From: Fremontodendron californicum
Lineage: Eukaryota > Streptophyta > Magnoliopsida > Malvales > Malvaceae
Assembly (NCBI GenBank): GCA_030761205.1
Contig: JAULJL010000002.1
Span: 17,525,010 to 17,589,009, forward strand
Reading direction: 5' to 3'
DNA length: 64,000 nt
The translations under genes and the position numbers were made by a program. Positions 22,301 through 33,433 of the stretch are shown here, piece by piece. Position 1 is the stretch's first letter. The number at the start of each line of letters is the position of its first letter. A model generated the notes under the pieces. It had not been told where the DNA came from, searched no databases, and saw only the letters and a list, made by a program, of their open reading frames with translations.

Positions 22301-24444
22301 ACAAAGCAACCAAATTAAAATATAACTCAAGTATATGAAGTAACATAACATTTAAAGCACCAAGATCAAAGAACATAACATAAACAATATGGTAAAATAA
22401 ACCAAAACAGCAACTTAAAATAAATAATGTAGGCCATTTGGCCATGGTGAGTTTATTGTAAAAAAATGTAAAAAAAAAATATATATATTCAAGAAGGAGA
22501 TGAAGGAAGAACTTGAAAAGAACAATAAAAATCATTTATTTAAAATGGAAACACACCAAATAGAAATCAAAATAGCAAAAACAAGAATGGAAAATCAAGA
22601 AAGTGCAAGAGTTGGTGCTCAAGAGCAACCTCAAGAAGCTATATTTCAAGCTTTATCTCTTCAAACTTTCCTTTCTTTTCTAAACTTTTCTTTTGTGCTT
22701 TCAACCAAGAAGATAAAAACTAAGTAAAAACTAAAAGAACTCAGCAAAATGAAGATGAAAAAATGAAATTCTGACCTCCCCCCTAGAGCTGGCCGAATGG
22801 CCCTCTATATTCCCCAAAGATGTTGTCATTTTCCTTGTAACCAATTTTCCATCAAATGGCTAATAATTCAAGGTGAAAAATCATGAAATTACCACCTTTA
22901 GATTAGCATCTCAGCTCTCTCAAATTACAGCTGTTCAAAAATAATGTTGACATCTTTCTTAGCCTATGTGGCTTAATCACCATGGCTTGATCAAAGAGAA
23001 TCTCTAACTAACTCTTGATTTTTAGCCATTTGATTGAAAAATCAGAAGCTTCCTCCTTCCTTTGGGCTTGAGCAGGCCAGTACTTCTCTTTTCCAGCCCA
23101 ACTCTGATTTTTTGAAAGGCCCAAAGAAGCCCTTTTCGGTTGCTTAAGTGAAATGATCGTTTTGCCCCCCGGATGCAAATGAAAATCGAACGGACTCCAA
23201 ATTCAAATTTTTCTTTTTTTAATACTTCCAAAATAATAAATATTGAGGTCTAGAAGTTTTCAAAATTATCCGAGTTCGTTTGCTATTTATTTGGATTTTT
23301 TTCTTCCAAAAATGCCCTTTTATGCCCCTACATTTTACCATTTTTTAAATGAGCTCCAAATCAAGATTTTTCTTCACCAATCTCTTCAAAATATTAAAAA
23401 GTGTGATCTGGAAGTTTTTATAATTTTTGGAGCTCATTTGGTATTTTTTTCGGGATTTATCGGCTTGAATTACTACATAGGAGGCCCGAAATTTGGCCAT
23501 TTTGCAAACGAACTCCAAATCAAGATTTTATTTTGCCAATATCTTTCAATAATTTAAAAATGATATTTGCAAAATTTCAGAAGATTTGGAGCTCATTTGC
23601 TATTTTTTCAGGATTTTCCTTTTTGAATTACTACAAAAGAAGCTCGGGATTTGGCTATTTTGCAAACGAACTCCGAATCAAGATTTTATTTCGCCAATCT
23701 CTTTCAAATGATTTAATAATGAGATTTACAAATTTTCAGAATTTTCGGAGCTCATTTACTATTTTTTCCAAATTTTCCATTTTTGCCTTTTTGCCTCCGA
23801 AACCCGGTTTTGCTCAAAACAAGTCCGATTTTCAGATTTTCTTCAATCTGAGCCTTGGGCTATCCTTTTTAATAATTCTTCATCCATTGGGGGTTTTGGT
23901 CTTACCAAGTTGGGCCATTTCTGTGATTCTTCCCGATTTCACCGAAATCCACTAAAACCCTAATTCTCGGTTTTCTCCCGGATTGACTTTTCTTTCGGTT
24001 TTTCTTTCAAGTGACTTCTCCATTACCCATACTCAGTGCTTATCTTTCATTTGGAACCTTCAATTTTTACCAATTTGATCGTTTAAGCACTTTTCCCCAA
24101 ATTTCTCGGATTAGGGTTTCCTTTCTACTGAATCTCCAAATCCCAACTTCCGAACTCCATATCTTTCCATGTAGACCTCGGATTATCAAAATTCTTTCGC
24201 CATTTTTCAATTGAACTTAAAATCTTGATTTTGAAAGTGGGTTGAATTTTTTAGTAGTTGACTTTTTCGGGGTTGACTTTTTTCGAGGTTGACTTTTTTC
24301 AAGTTTGACTTTTTATGCTCGCCCTCTTAAACTAAGTCTCGGAGTACCACCTGCAGGATGAAAACAGTCTTTTTACACTTGGAAACATCAATTTAGGAAG
24401 AAAACATACCTGTTTAGTGGTCCGGACAAAATTAGGTGTCTACA
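19313..24444 (-). repeat. 3' LTR of element B (5,132 bp)
   Basis: Minus-strand LTR, complete from TGTAGACACC (24444 downwards) to TTGCGACA (19313). Along it: ~40-bp repeats of the AAATAACCTAAGTAACATGA type at 20100-20460, the hairpin at 20782-20797, four GCATTTTCACAAACACTT copies at about 21730-22210, and two 158-bp units with GAACTCC near 23467 and 23625. It differs from the other B LTR by few substitutions (about five in the first 290 bases by eye) and by lacking one 158-bp unit. Confidence 0.93.
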
Positions 24445-24457
24445 GCTGCCCCTCTTT
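24445..24457 (-). other. Polypurine tract of element B
   Basis: GCTGCCCCTCTTT, reverse complement of AAAGAGGGGCAGC, next to the LTR; identical to that of element A. Confidence 0.82.
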
Positions 24458-24777
24458 GGCTATTGCTGAGAATCAGGAATCAGGCAAAGATAAATCGACA
24501 CTAATTTTGTACGGTCAGTGACATCACATGTGAACGAAAGGGAAAGGGGTTTTCTTTTTCATTCTTCTATCATTTTTTCATTTTCTATTTTTTCATCATT
24601 TTTTCCTTTTTCTTTTTCTTCTTTTTTTCATTTTTTCATTTTCATTTTTTCATTCATCATTTTTTTTAAAAAAAAAAAAACTGTAAATCGTAGATTTTTC
24701 CTTAAATTGAATTCCCTGCCTAATCAAGATTCGATCCGTCTTAAGGAAATGAATTAGATTTTCAAAAGAAAAAATTG

Positions 24778-25520
24778 TGGCCGAAGGTCTTTAAAAATTG
24801 TGCCCGAAGGTCTTAAAATGGTGCCCGGAGGTCTTTAAAATGGTGCCCGGAGGTCTTTAAAATGGTGCCCGAAAGTCTTTAAAATAGTGCCCGGAGGTCT
24901 TTAAAAGGGTTCCCGGAGGTCTTAAAAATGGTGCCCAGAGGTCTTAAAAAATTGGTGCCCGGAGGTCTTTAAAATGGTGCCCGGAGGTCTTTAAGATGGT
25001 GCTCGGAGGTCTTAAAAAACTGGTGCTCGAAGGTCTTTAAAATGGTGCTCGGAGGTCTTTCAAATTGTGCCCGGAGGTCTTTAAAATTGTGTCCAGAGGT
25101 CTTAAAAATTGGTGCCCGGAGGTCTTTAAAATTGGTGCCCGGAGGTCTTAAAAATTGTGCCCGGAGGTCTTTAAAATTGTGCCCGGAGGTTTTAAAAAAC
25201 TGGTGCCCGAAGGTCTTTAAAATGGTGCCCGAAGGTCTTTAAAATTGAAAATTGTGCCCGGAGGTCTTTAAAATAGTGCCCGAAGGTCTTTAAAATGGTG
25301 CCTGGAGTTCTTAAAAATTGGTGCCCGGAGGTCTTTAAAATGGTGCCCGGAGGTCTTAAAAAAACTGGTGCCCGAAGGTCTTAAAAAAATGGTGCCCGAA
25401 GGTCTTAAAATGGTGCCCGGAGGTCTTAAGAATGTTGCTCGAGGTCTTACTCGTGATTTAAAAAATTATGCCCGGAGGTCTTACCTGTGATTTGAAAAAT
25501 TATGCCCAGAGGTCTTAAAA
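24778..25520 (-). repeat. Tandem array of ~22-bp units in the 3' tail of B (about 32 copies)
   Basis: Plus strand reads GGTGCCCGGAGGTCTTTAAAAT with variants (CCGAAGG, GCTCGG); this is the reverse complement of the array of element A. About 32 units counted. It gives rise to repetitive open frames that I do not regard as genes. Confidence 0.9.
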
Positions 25521-28459
25521 ATGGTCTTTGAAGAATTGTTGAAAATTATCCTAAAGATTTTGAGAATATGCGAATGCTTTTTGATGCAGATGCAGATGTT
25601 GAATAAGATACGAAATGACTTAAACTGGTGCAAATGTCTTTGATGCAAATGTAAATAACTTAGATTGATGCAAATGCTTCTTGATGTAGATTCATATAAC
25701 TTAGATTGATGCAAATTTTCTTGATGCAGATGCCCTTACTAATTGTGTTCATGTAAATGGTTTATGATTATCACACAATAATGAAATGTAATGATTCTAG
25801 AAATGATGCAATTGCTTGAGATGACGCAAATGCGAATTCCATGAAGAATGTAAATGTAAAATGCAGATGCTTATGGAATAATGCCAATGCAAATACCGAT
25901 GAATGATGCAAATGCTTGCCGACACTGTGCAGATGCAAAAGCTCGATAAAGATATGAGTGCTCATGAGTGATGCAAATGCCCCCAGTTGTTTTTCTAGAC
26001 TTTGGCTTAGCCTTTCAAATTCATTTTTCCTCTTCAAATCAGAGTATATCTTCAATTCATTTTAGCTATTCTCTTTGCCCCAACAGTTTTCAAACTTTCA
26101 TCAACAGAGATCTGAACTGGGTTCGATTTTTTTTCTTCTCATATCTGGAAGTCAGGGCCTATCCTGGCAGTTCTATACCTTTGGGTTAGAAAAAATCCTT
26201 GTCTCATGTCAACATAAAAATGGGTATTTCAAAAAAATATCTTTATTTGTTTTCTTATTTTGAAAACTTCTGAACAAAAAAATATTAACCCCACAATGTG
26301 TAATGTACAAATCTTTTGAAGACTGATGATCATTGTTAGAAATCTCTCTAAGTGTCAATCTGGGTTTTTTAACTAGGATTGGCAAGGCTTGGTATAATAA
26401 GATTCTGTCTTTTCCAAGAAAACTTCATGACAAAAATGTATATCCCTTCTAGGCTGACAAATAAAACAGGTTTTATAAATCATGAATTCATTGAGAACCA
26501 ATAAAATTCAACACTCTTTTAGTTTCTATATCAAGGCATTTTGACAAGCGTCAAGATTGGCCGGGATGTTTAAACCGGAAAGTTTAATCTTGGAGAAAAA
26601 AAGTTTCAGTTTTTGAAGACAATCCTCTGAATGAGAATTGACAATTTGAGAGTTTCAGTCATTCCTAGATGTTCCTCGGTGACCACTTTTTTAAGAAGAT
26701 ATTTTCTTTTATGGTATCGGCACTATCATCGATGGCATCGAAAATTCCCATTCTACTCTAGACCGCCCGATTTTGGGTTTTCTCCCTAGAGTCCCATTCT
26801 TTCCATTTTTTCTTTTCTTTTTCTTTTCTTTTTTTTTCGTTCTACCATACACTTGAGAATTCTAAATTCTTCCTTAGTGAAATGATAATTCGATGAGATG
26901 GGATAAAATCTGAGAAAAAAAACCCTTTCAAATTAAATATTCATGCTTGATCAAAATGGACTTTTAAAGCATGTAATTTAGGCCATGGCTCAGGGTTCAG
27001 AAAGAAAGGATAAATAAGCCCAAAATATGCGTTTGAGGGTAATCAGATCAAGGATCATTTCTTGAGGAGGATTCTCTTTGAAGCATTTGTCCCTTCTTGG
27101 ACATTTTTTTCCTTTTGACTTTGCTCTTTTTCTTCATTGCTTTTGGCTTTCAATTTGCCATGTCTTTTACACATTTTGTTTTCTTTTTTTGTTTTTCTTG
27201 GCTTTCATTTCACCATCTTTTCCTTTTCTTTTTTTTTTTGACAGAGTGCGCCCGTATTAATTCGGGGCTCCATTTGCTTTGTGTCTGTCCTTGAGCTGTC
27301 ACTCATTTCTCAATGATCTTTAAAAAGATCTTTCCTCACATTTGCCCCCCCAGTGTAGAGGGTAATCCTTGATCAGGGTTCAAAGAAGAAAGAATTCTTT
27401 TGGCTCAAAAAAGGTGACTATGGGCAATTTCTTTTTGTGCGAAGGGGATATGAAAGATGGCCATTTCTCATGTTAAGCACAAATATTCACATTGAAAAGA
27501 AATCCCCAGGGGAAATAGATAATCAAAATTTCATTTTGAATTTTGGAATCATCTGAATTCTCCTATGCATGATATTACAAAAATGTTTTCATTTTTCATC
27601 GTATGCCCCCAATGATTCATGCGTTAGTCCATCCTTATTCACCATGTATCTATCATTTCCGCATATGATGCCCCAATTTGATTAACCATCAGAATTTGTA
27701 TCAACGAGGAACATAGCAAGTCTAGGTCTATTTTGAAAAGGCTGAATTTCAAATCTGAGTTCTTTGAAGAGACAAGGAAAATATTACCCAAAAAAACGGG
27801 TTTTCTCTAGGACAAGGGATAATCTAGTTTAATCATTGTTCCCCAAGGTGTCAATCATGAAGTGATGTTTGGGCAATTAGTGTTTTGTGGTTTGTTGAAA
27901 ATGACATGAATGGTTTTGGCACAACCTTGACATAGATCAAATTACCGAAATCTAGATTCTTAAAAGGATGTCTCATTTGTTTGAATTTCAAGGAATTCGA
28001 AAAATTTCAAAATGTTCGTTCCTTTGTTCATAGCTTAGAATAGGATTTACATCCTTGCTTATTCTGCAATGACAATGCTTCTCTCTTTTTTTTCAAATTT
28101 ATTTTTCTTTGAAGCATTAGGTCTTTCAAGTGTTCTTGATTCAAGGTTTAGGTATAGAGAAGCCCAAAAAATAGGGGGATGGTGTTGGGTCATTTCTAAC
28201 ACTGATCATCAATCTTCTTAAGACTATCCATTATTAAAACTTCCTTAATGCTTGTTTTTGCAAATTCACGTTATTGTTAAAACACAACAAACACAAAGCA
28301 TTTAAAAATCAAAATTCATTTAATTCATGTAGATGTTAACATGAGACAAATGCTTTCATCATCACAGTGTATAAAACTACATGCATCAAAATGCTTCTAT
28401 TGACATCCTTCAAAGGTAGTAATTCTCCCCCTAAAACCTTGAAAGAAACTGATTTAGGG
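25521..28459 (-). other. 3' noncoding tail of element B
   Basis: No supported gene. 25560-25990 is rich in GATGCAAATGC-like repeats; 26700-27560 matches the 3' tails of A and C (ATGGCCATTTCTCAT, GGGTAATCCTTGATCAGGG). T-rich runs produce short hydrophobic open frames near 27080-27290 that look spurious. Where A has pol, B passes directly from the gag2 stop into this tail. Confidence 0.6.
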
Positions 28460-29870
28460 CTAAGCGGCCTTCCATTGATTGATAAGCTCCGGTGTCAAAA
28501 TACCATCATGGATAAGACTTTCAATCCTTTCCTTCAGTTGTCTGCATTTTTCAGTTGATTGCCCAACTACCCCTAGGTGATAATCACACTTGCTGTCAGG
28601 GTCATAACTCCTCGCTGATGGATTCGGAGCTATTTTCAAAGGTACCGGGGTAAGGTACTGATTCTTTATTAGTAATGGCAGTAGGTCAGGGATGGGGATT
28701 GGAATTCTTTCTTGATTTTCCCGCGGTCGTTTTCTAGAAGTAGGCCTTGTTGCAAGGGCTGGTATAGGATTAGGTGTTTGGGTAGGTAGGTAAGGATAAA
28801 GGCTTGGAGATACCTCAGTAGGGTAACATGATTGGTATGAGGGAAATTGGGAATATGGGACGAAATCTCCCATAGTTTGGACATCTTCCTCTTTCTTTCT
28901 AGGTGCCTTATTTCTCTCGGCATTGGATGTTCCTTCTCTTTTAAGTTTCCCATTTTTGATAGCATTCTCAATCATTTCCCCTGAAATTACCATGTCCGCA
29001 AAATTCTTCGAGGCATTGCTGACGAGTCTGTCATAGTACGGGGCCTGCAGTGTATTCACAAAAAGGGTAGTGATTTCCTTTTGTGTCAAGGGCGGTTGTA
29101 CTTGGGCGGCTAGGCTCATCCACCGTTGTGCATATTCTTTGAAGCTCTCAGTAGCTCTTTTCTCCATATTTTGCAAAGTGAGATGATCAGGTGTCCTGTC
29201 GGTCATATGCTTGTACTAGTTTAGAAAAGCCCTAGCCAAATCATTCCAAGAGTGAATCTGATCCTTGCTCAACTGACTATACCACCTAATTGCGGACCCG
29301 CTGAGGCTATCCTGAAAGCAGTGAATCAAAAGCTTATCTATATGACTTGTCATCTTCCGGCAGAACATAGTGATGTAGGCTGATGGATCGGTCGTCCCGT
29401 CATATTTCACAAAGTCAGGGATCTTGAACTTAGGAGGAATGACTAAATCGAGGACCAAGCGTCGTTCTTTCGCCTTCACACTCCCGAATACGTCTGTATT
29501 TTCTACTACCCGGAGCCTTTTATCTAGCTATTGATATTTCCCTTGGGAATCTGCCAACTCAACCTCATTTACTGCAACCCTTTTCAACTTTGCCTGTTCA
29601 GCTGGATCATCTGAGTTTAGGACATTGACGGGGTTAACAGTGTTCTGGGCATGACTCATTACGACCTCATTCTGACCCTTTTTGTGCCTCTAACCCTTCT
29701 CTGGCGACACTGTTTTCGATGTATCCTTTTCCCTTGATTACGGCAGACATCAGCTCCATCAATTTAGTCATCTGATCCTTAGATTCTGCTTGAGACTTTG
29801 CCAGCTGTTCTCTCAATTTTCCCTGTACCTTTTCCATTCTTTCCATTTGGGCAACTTGTTCATTCTCCAT
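28460..29870 (-). pseudogene. gag: gag2 of element B (Retrotrans_gag type), broken
   Basis: Minus strand. N-terminal coiled-coil part from about 29870 to 29667, then a frame change, then a second frame from 29479 down to 28460 broken only by a TAG at 29216. Capsid-core motifs: PPKFKIPDFVKYDGTTDPSA, FQDSLSGSAIRWYSQLSK, and FKEYAQRWMSLAAQVQPPLT. The C-terminal 248 codons (29206-28460) are open and end with the zinc-knuckle-like CDYHLGVVGQSTEKC, where the usual His is Gln, and a tail with INQWKAA. Colinear with gag of A over capsid and C-terminal modules. It is the second of two gag-like genes in B. Confidence 0.88.
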
Positions 29871-30801
29871 AGCAGTAGCCTGTATTAAAAGGGTACTCAG
29901 TACTTCTTATACCTCTGATTTGAAATGGAAATTCTTTCAAAGACTCCTAAAGCCAAGCCAACTTCTATTTTATTTCCCCCAAATGTATGTCATGATGAAT
30001 GAGCTATGAATGCAATTTGATACATGTGAAGCCTAAACAATATGATGTATGGACATGTAACATGGAAACATCCTGACCATATATGTAATAAATGCAATCG
30101 CAATGCCAACATGTTGCAAGCAAAGAATAAACAAATCAACACATGGATATATGCAATGACTAATCATGTGCATTTTAGCATATTTCCCAATGAATGATCA
30201 TATATCTTATTAATTCAACACGGTGTCAATTATGATACATGCAAACAATGAATGATTGATACATAGTATATACAAAGAAAATCATGCTAACCATGTGTGT
30301 CATGAATGCGACCTAATGCTAATCATGATGTATGTAATAAGAAAATTAATGCATGGACATATACAGAAAAATCATGCTGACTATGTTTGTTATGAATGCA
30401 ACCCAAAGTCAACATGATGCATGTAAACAATAAGCAAATTAATGCATGGATATATACAGAAAAATCATGCTGATTATGAATGCATGAATGCAACCTGACA
30501 AATAATTGATCGGATGCAAAATGCAAAGGGCGAAGATATCTCGGAGGAAATTTAGAATCGGAGGAACTTAATCATCAACATCTCATAAATTTGAAACATA
30601 ATCAATTCATTCCCATATCAATATTTACAGCGGTATAAACCATGTTTTACAAAATTCGAACAGTGGTTAAAACTGTCTTTACAAGCACTTTATTCTTCCT
30701 AGCATCCTAAGGCTATAAGAGCCGGCTACTGAAAAAGTGAAATCCTATTACATCATATAAGACCGAAGTCTTTCCATCTTGATGCTGTAAATCTCTCAAT
30801 C
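29871..30801 (-). repeat. Spacer between gag1 and gag2 of B with ~95-bp repeats
   Basis: No gene. About 30130-30500 contains diverged tandem copies built on ATGCATGGACATATACAGAA and AATCATGCTGACTATG. The segment 30700-30715 (AGCATCCTAAGGCTATAAG) is the uninterrupted counterpart of the site of a 96-bp insertion in element C. Confidence 0.6.
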
Positions 30802-31752
30802 CTAATGACGCTTTCCCAGTCCTCTATCAATCAATGTCATTGGATCCAACCACTTGGCATCTATAAGAACTTGCACTTTCCTTTTGACTGCTATACAATC
30901 TTCGATGCTATGGCCAACAATTCCACAGTGATAATCACATCTTGTATTTAGATTATACCACCTTGGATATGGTGGTAACAGGGGTTTCAATGGGACACAG
31001 GCAACCATGTGATTTTGGATCAGTATAGGGAGGAGCTCTTGGTAGCTGATTGGAATAGGATCAAAATGCATTTGGGTCTTATTCTGGGATCGTTTCTTAG
31101 TCACACATGGCCTAGGAGTTAGGGCACTTGGTGGTGGCACTAAGGTCCGAACTGGAGTGTTTACATGGAGATGTGGCGGAACAGCATGGTAAGGGTGTGG
31201 ATTTGGACACGGGGCCTTTGGAGGTTGTACATAGCTCGAGGTTCCTATCCCAGATACTGGATAAGGTGATTGATGAGGAAAATAGTATGAATTGGCAGTT
31301 GGTGGTGATGGAGTGGGATTCAGGAATCCCGTAGTGGTCATCCCAATGGACGATTGGACCATAGTAGGGTGGGGATACTGGTTTGGACCTAGAACAGTTT
31401 ACAGGTATGGTACTGGATCCGAGGTTTCTATCTTTGGTATCGAGCTCTCCGGTTTAATCATTTTCACGATTTTTTCCACAATTTCATCAGGATTGCAACC
31501 TTTGTGACATTGACAAGTGCAGGATCCAGCAAGGATTGTATGTTCTGGACCTAATGGTTTTGGTTGATCCGAAGGCGATGCAGAGCCCTGAGAAAGTTCC
31601 CCTTTACTCTTACCAATATCCTCAACCATTTTCAGCAATTTGGCCAACTGTTCCTTCACCTCTCAGATTTCATGTCCACATTCCTTTTGGTTGCGTTCCA
31701 AAGCACCCAATCGTTCCTCCGATTCATTCCTCATATCTCGAACCCCTTTCAT
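30802..31752 (-). pseudogene. gag1 of element B: gag-like C-terminal module without the capsid core
   Basis: Minus-strand frame from ATG 31752 to the stop at 30802, 317 codons, broken by a TGA (about 31665) and a TAA (31399). Residues 1-60 are charged, coiled-coil-like. About residues 75-110 hold CTCQCHKGCNPDEIVEKIVK, a Cys/His cluster I do not recognise. A Pro/Tyr-rich linker follows. The last ~80 residues (ISYQELLPILIQNHMVACVP, PLLPPYPRWYN, CDYHCGIVGHSIEDC) are a paralogue of the C-terminal module of gag2 and of gag in A and C. I find no Retrotrans_gag core, so it is either a deleted gag or a separate small protein. No counterpart is seen in C. Confidence 0.7.
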
Positions 31753-32280
31753 GCAAATGAAAATGTCATGAGATTAAGAATACAATTATGAATGTACATA
31801 CTCTATTCCTATGTGCATGAATATACTGATGATTAATGCATGACCATATACAGAGAAATTATGGTGACTATGTATGCTATGGATGCAATCTAATGCCAAC
31901 ATGATGCATTAAAAAAAATGAATAAATTAATGCACAGGTATATACAAATAATGACTATGCATGTCATAAACGTATTCTACAATGAATGACCATGCATGCT
32001 ATGATGTCAAAATGATACATGCTAAGACTAAATGAATTAATACAAAGGTAAGTACAAAGAATGACCAAGTATATCACAAATGTATTCTACAATGAAGAAC
32101 CATGCATGCTATGATGTCAAAATGATACATGCGGAGAATAAATGAATTAATACAAAGGTAGGTACAAAGAATGACCATGTAATCACAAATGTATTCTACA
32201 ATGAATAACCATGCATGTTAGGACTGTGACATGATGTCAAAATGATAATAAATTAACCAATGATTACACGAAATTGGTGG
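31753..32280 (-). repeat. Tandem repeats upstream of gag1 in B (~120 bp unit)
   Basis: About three diverged copies around 31920-32260, each with AATGTATTCTACAATGAATG, CCATGCATGCTATGATGTC and AAATGAATTAATACAAAGGT. The same unit begins the surviving internal part of element D at 52291. Confidence 0.65.
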
Positions 32281-33411
32281 GACCTAAACCTTGATTATCC
32301 AAAAATCTCATTATGCAAGATTTGCCTCCAAATTTATGATTTTTGAAACATGTTTTGTTCTATGAAAAACCAATCATTTTATTTTCAAAAGAATTTCGGG
32401 GTAGTGGATCCTACTATGGTACAATATCCAAATGTTCATGCAATACTACCGGTTTTATGAAGTCATCAAATGAATTTACCAACTGTTTATTGCAAACAAT
32501 GAGATCAATAATACAATCAAAAATGTACATGCTCTATTCACACATGCATGAAATGTGCAAAATGCAAAAATGTTTGAAAAAGAATGTTTATTTTTTCAAA
32601 TGATTAATGAATATTTTGCCCCGAAAAATATCTACTTATATAGGTATCACAGTGCCTTTGGGACGGATTAACACATTTATTATGGGCGATGTACGTACAT
32701 CGTTGCCCGATCTACAAAACTTCTTCAGAATGTAAAATAGGTAACAAAAGGTTTAGAAATGTCCCTCCATGTGTTCCTATTTTAGGTATATCTAACGGAA
32801 ATCCGGCATGGCTTCGCCTAGGTTTATTATATGAAGGTGAATCGGTTTTAAGGCTCCGAATTGCTCCTCACTGTCGCCGGTGAAGGCTAGTAAGGCACCC
32901 CGATAAAAGCGGGTTCAATTCGTTAGAGTATATTTTCCTATGCCCGTACGGAGGATTATCACGAAGGCATTAGGTACTTTATACTCCGGAAGTGTTTCAC
33001 TAGCCCATACGGAGGATCAATCACGAAGGCGTAGTTACTTTACTCCCACTTAAAAGGACGGACCCGGGCATAGGATTCATGATATGCAAATGCACGTGTA
33101 GTGTGTGTGGAGAAATAACAAACCTTTCACCACCTATTCTACAAACCTTATTCTAAATGCCCTAGCAATTAAAACATTCAAGAATAGTGTAACGCATTAA
33201 CCAACAAGCAATTATAATATACAACCTTAAATAACTAGAGAATAATGATAAAATGCATGCACATGAGTATGAACATATTTAAAACATTTTATTATTTTCA
33301 AAATTCTCCTTATTTAAAAAAAATGCGGGAATTAAAATTAAATACCAATTAAACCAACCAAAACCGAGACTTTGATAACACACGACTAATTCTAGGCCTG
33401 ACTCTCTAATA
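32281..33411 (-). other. Leader of element B
   Basis: No gene. Holds the block conserved with A and D (CCGGCATGGCTTCGCCTAGG on the plus strand, the hairpin at 32869-32882, AAGGCTAGTAAGGCACCCCG) and a duplicated ~65-bp segment around TACTCCGGAAGTGTTTCAC at about 32930-33050, which A has only once. Confidence 0.6.
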
Positions 33412-33430
33412 GTCCCCAGTGGAGTCGCCA
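33412..33430 (-). other. Primer-binding site of element B
   Basis: GTCCCCAGTGGAGTCGCCA on the plus strand, i.e. TGGCGACTCCACTGGGGAC in the element's sense; three bases separate it from the LTR. Near-complement of tRNA-Arg. Confidence 0.82.
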
Positions 33431-33433
33431 AGC

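Noticed and set aside
25042..25242. Repetitive open frame in the 22-bp array of element B
   Set aside because: Reading of the tandem array; no independent coding evidence.
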